From: Hyphomicrobiales bacterium
Lineage (GTDB): Bacteria > Pseudomonadota > Alphaproteobacteria > Rhizobiales > Beijerinckiaceae
Direction: 5' to 3'
NCBI GenBank assembly: GCA_900473415.1
Contig: UCLR01000006.1
Coordinates: forward strand, 83,706-144,554
DNA: 60,849 nucleotides
Part shown: positions 59,050 to 60,849 of the stretch, one piece after another
Numbering within the stretch: position 1 is the stretch's first letter
Layout: the number at the start of each line of letters is the position of its first letter
Program-made: the position numbers and the translations under genes
Notes under the pieces: model-generated
What the model was told of the DNA's origin: nothing
The model's input: only the letters and a program-made list of their open reading frames with translations
Databases searched by the model: none

Positions 59050-59519
59050 TGTCCCTCGATCCTGAGAACACCATCGTCATGGAGACGACCAAGGGCCCCG
59101 TGGTGATCAAGCTGCGTCCCGACCTCGCGCCGAACCATGTCGAGCGCATCAAGACGCTGGCCCGCGAGGGCTTCTATGACGGCATCGTCTTCCACCGCGT
59201 CATCGACGGCTTCATGGCCCAGGTCGGCTGCCCGCACGGCACCGGCACCGGCGGTTCGGACTATCCGGACCTGGCGCAGGAGTTCAACGCCGAGCCGCAT
59301 GTCCGCGGCATCTGCTCGATGGCTCGCGCCCAGAATCCGAACTCGGCCAACAGCCAGTTCTTCATCGTCTTCGACGACGCCCGCTTCCTCGACAAGCAGT
59401 ACACCGTCTGGGGTCAGGTCGTTGAAGGCATGGACAATGTCGACAAGATCAAGCGCGGCGAGCCCGTGCGCGATCCCGACTCCATCGTCTCGATGAAGGT
59501 GATGGCCGACGCGGCCTGA
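59049..59519 (+). CDS. Cytoplasmic peptidyl-prolyl cis-trans isomerase (cyclophilin)
   Basis: 156 residues without a signal peptide. GFYDGIVFHRVIDGFMAQVG is identical in most positions to the exported paralogue; SMARAQNPNSANSQFFIVFD and FLDKQYTVWGQVVEGMDNVD complete the site. Start overlaps the previous stop (TGATG). The two enzymes look like recent tandem paralogues separated by the proline-rich gene. Confidence 0.93.
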   Translation: MSLDPENTIVMETTKGPVVIKLRPDLAPNHVERIKTLAREGFYDGIVFHRVIDGFMAQVGCPHGTGTGGSDYPDLAQEFNAEPHVRGICSMARAQNPNSANSQFFIVFDDARFLDKQYTVWGQVVEGMDNVDKIKRGEPVRDPDSIVSMKVMADAA

Positions 59520-59536
59520 TCGCGCCGGAACGACGC

Positions 59537-59630
59537 TGTCATCCCGGGCTCGACCCGGGATCCATCGTAGGGCTTTGCGCTCTACGATGGATCCCGGATC
59601 GAAGCGGCTTCGCCGCTTGTCCGGGATGAA
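59537..59630. repeat. Intergenic palindromic element, long copy C
   Basis: TGTCATCCCGG at the left and CCGGGATGA at the right form the outer arms. Inside, CCGGGATCCATCGTAG pairs perfectly with CTACGATGGATCCCGG (16 pairs, 10-base loop), and GAAGCGGCTTCGCCGCTT adds a smaller hairpin. Between the cyclophilin gene and queA; it could also end transcription. Confidence 0.7.
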
Positions 59631-59679
59631 GTGCGGCGCCGTGTGAAATCAACTCCCGTTTGGAAGAGATTGCCGGTCG

Positions 59680-60771
59680 ATGGACGTTGGCCTCTTCGAC
59701 TTCGACCTGCCCGAAGACCGCATCGCGCTGAGGCCCGCAAGCCCGCGCGATGCGGCGCGCCTGCTGGTCGTCAGGCCGGATGCGCCCGAGCCCTTCGAGG
59801 ACCGCAGCGTCCGAGATCTCGTCTCGCTGCTGCGGCCAGGCGACGCGCTCGTGCTGAACGACACGCGCGTCATTCCCTCGCGGCTGCGCGGCCGGCGCTA
59901 TCGTGGTGCGGATTCCGCCCGCGTCGAGATCATGCTGCACAAGCGTGAGAGCGAGGATCGCTGGCTCGCCTTCGCCCGCCCGGCCAAGAAGCTTAGTGTC
60001 GGCGAGACGGTGATCTTCGATGCCGAGGGCGCCAGCAACGCCTGCGAGCTCGGCCGGCTGCATGCGGAGGTGTTGGCCAAGGGCGATGGCGGCGAGGTCG
60101 AGCTGCAGTTCAGCCTGACCAGCGCTTATCTCGATGAGGCGATCGCACGGCTCGGTGAATTGCCACTGCCGCCCTATATCGCGGGAAAACGCCCGGCAGA
60201 CAGCGCCGACACGACCGATTACCAGACCGCCTATGCCCGCGAGGATGGGGCGGTCGCCGCACCGACCGCAGGGCTGCACTTCACACCCGAGCTCTTCGCC
60301 GCGCTGCAGGCTCATGGCGTCTCACGCCATTTCGTCACGCTCCATGTCGGCGCCGGCACCTTCCTTCCCGTCAAGGCGGACGACACCGACGAACACCGCA
60401 TGCACGCCGAGTGGGGCACGGTCTCGGCCGAGACAGCCGCAGCGCTCAACGCCGTTAAGGCGAGAGGCGGGCGGATCGTCTGCGTCGGCACCACCTCGCT
60501 GCGCCTGATCGAGAGCGCGGCCGCGGAGGACGGCACAATCCGTCCCTTCTCGGGCGATACCGCGATCTTCATCACGCCAGGCTATCGCTTCCGTGCCGTC
60601 GACGTGCTGATGACAAATTTCCACCTGCCGCGCTCGACGCTGTTCATGCTGGTCTCAGCCTTCTGCGGGCTCGACGTGATGAAACGCGCCTATGCTCATG
60701 CGATCGCAGCGGAATACCGCTTCTACTCCTATGGCGACGGCAGCCTACTCTTCCGGGCAGGCCGATCGTAA
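59680..60771 (+). CDS. queA: S-adenosylmethionine:tRNA ribosyltransferase-isomerase
   Basis: 363 residues, usual length. Makes the epoxyqueuosine ring of tRNA (queuosine pathway). N-terminal [79 protein letters not shown] and [17 protein letters not shown] are QueA-specific. A tgt gene would be expected downstream, outside the window. Confidence 0.97.
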   Translation: MDVGLFDFDLPEDRIALRPASPRDAARLLVVRPDAPEPFEDRSVRDLVSLLRPGDALVLNDTRVIPSRLRGRRYRGADSARVEIMLHKRESEDRWLAFARPAKKLSVGETVIFDAEGASNACELGRLHAEVLAKGDGGEVELQFSLTSAYLDEAIARLGELPLPPYIAGKRPADSADTTDYQTAYAREDGAVAAPTAGLHFTPELFAALQAHGVSRHFVTLHVGAGTFLPVKADDTDEHRMHAEWGTVSAETAAALNAVKARGGRIVCVGTTSLRLIESAAAEDGTIRPFSGDTAIFITPGYRFRAVDVLMTNFHLPRSTLFMLVSAFCGLDVMKRAYAHAIAAEYRFYSYGDGSLLFRAGRS

Positions 60772-60799
60772 GGTCTGCTGGGTTGCGGCTGCACAATGC

Positions 60800-60849
60800 T
60801 GTCATTCCGGGGCTTCTCGTCAGCGAAGGACCCGGAACCCACGACTGGG
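60800..60849. repeat. Intergenic palindromic element, partial copy D at window end
   Basis: TGTCATTCCGGGG begins the same family of elements and continues to the window edge (AAGGACCCGGAACCC). The right arm is outside the window. Confidence 0.45.

Overview
The window is GC-rich, densely coded chromosomal DNA from an alphaproteobacterium of the order Hyphomicrobiales (Rhizobiales). The evidence is the tRNA-Leu–tig–clpP–clpX–lon block, the fourteen-gene nuoA–N order followed by birA, rnj, mce and a DUF1467 gene, and short palindromic repeats of a style common in that order. A Bosea-like genome is my best guess, inferred from gene content and not proven. I see no prophage, integrase, transposase, CRISPR array or rRNA.

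Layout. 0–4.4 kb: urtBCDE, the membrane and ATPase parts of a urea ABC importer (urtA would lie upstream). 4.4–9.6 kb: a MerR regulator with a carboxymuconolactone-decarboxylase-like gene, a divergent DUF2000/AraC pair, gnd–gntK, and a multicopper-oxidase-fold protein that has lost its copper ligands. 9.8–16.6 kb: tRNA-Leu and the proteostasis block tig, clpP, clpX, lon. 16.6–17.6 kb: two tRNA-Asp genes in opposite orientation around tRNA-Val and a small secreted protein. 17.9–24.5 kb: a GntR-controlled carbohydrate operon (esterase, ABC importer without ATPase, epimerase, dehydrogenase). 24.6–30.7 kb: a peptide/nickel-type ABC importer, also without ATPases, divergent from a LacI regulator and an amidase. 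30.8–33.4 kb: an ArgP-like regulator, a LysE/ArgO exporter and a DapA-family lyase. 33.5–37.9 kb: PPK2, a decayed LysR fragment and a three-subunit FAD/[2Fe-2S] amino-acid or opine dehydrogenase. 38.1–54.1 kb: a small secreted protein, then respiratory complex I (nuoA–N). 54.1–60.8 kb: birA, RNase J, methylmalonyl-CoA epimerase, DUF1467, two cyclophilins around a proline-rich secreted protein, and queA.

The core blocks are ordinary. The accessory interest lies in local departures: a 78-residue membrane protein inserted between nuoH and nuoI, a histidine-rich loop in NuoL, the copper-less multicopper-oxidase fold, two ABC importers that must borrow ATPases, readable operator sites for the MerR, LacI, LysR and GntR regulators, a regulator remnant beside the oxidase operon, and several copies of an intergenic palindrome family. 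I did not find a convincing wholly new multi-gene system. The complex I insertion and the copper-less oxidase are the best leads.
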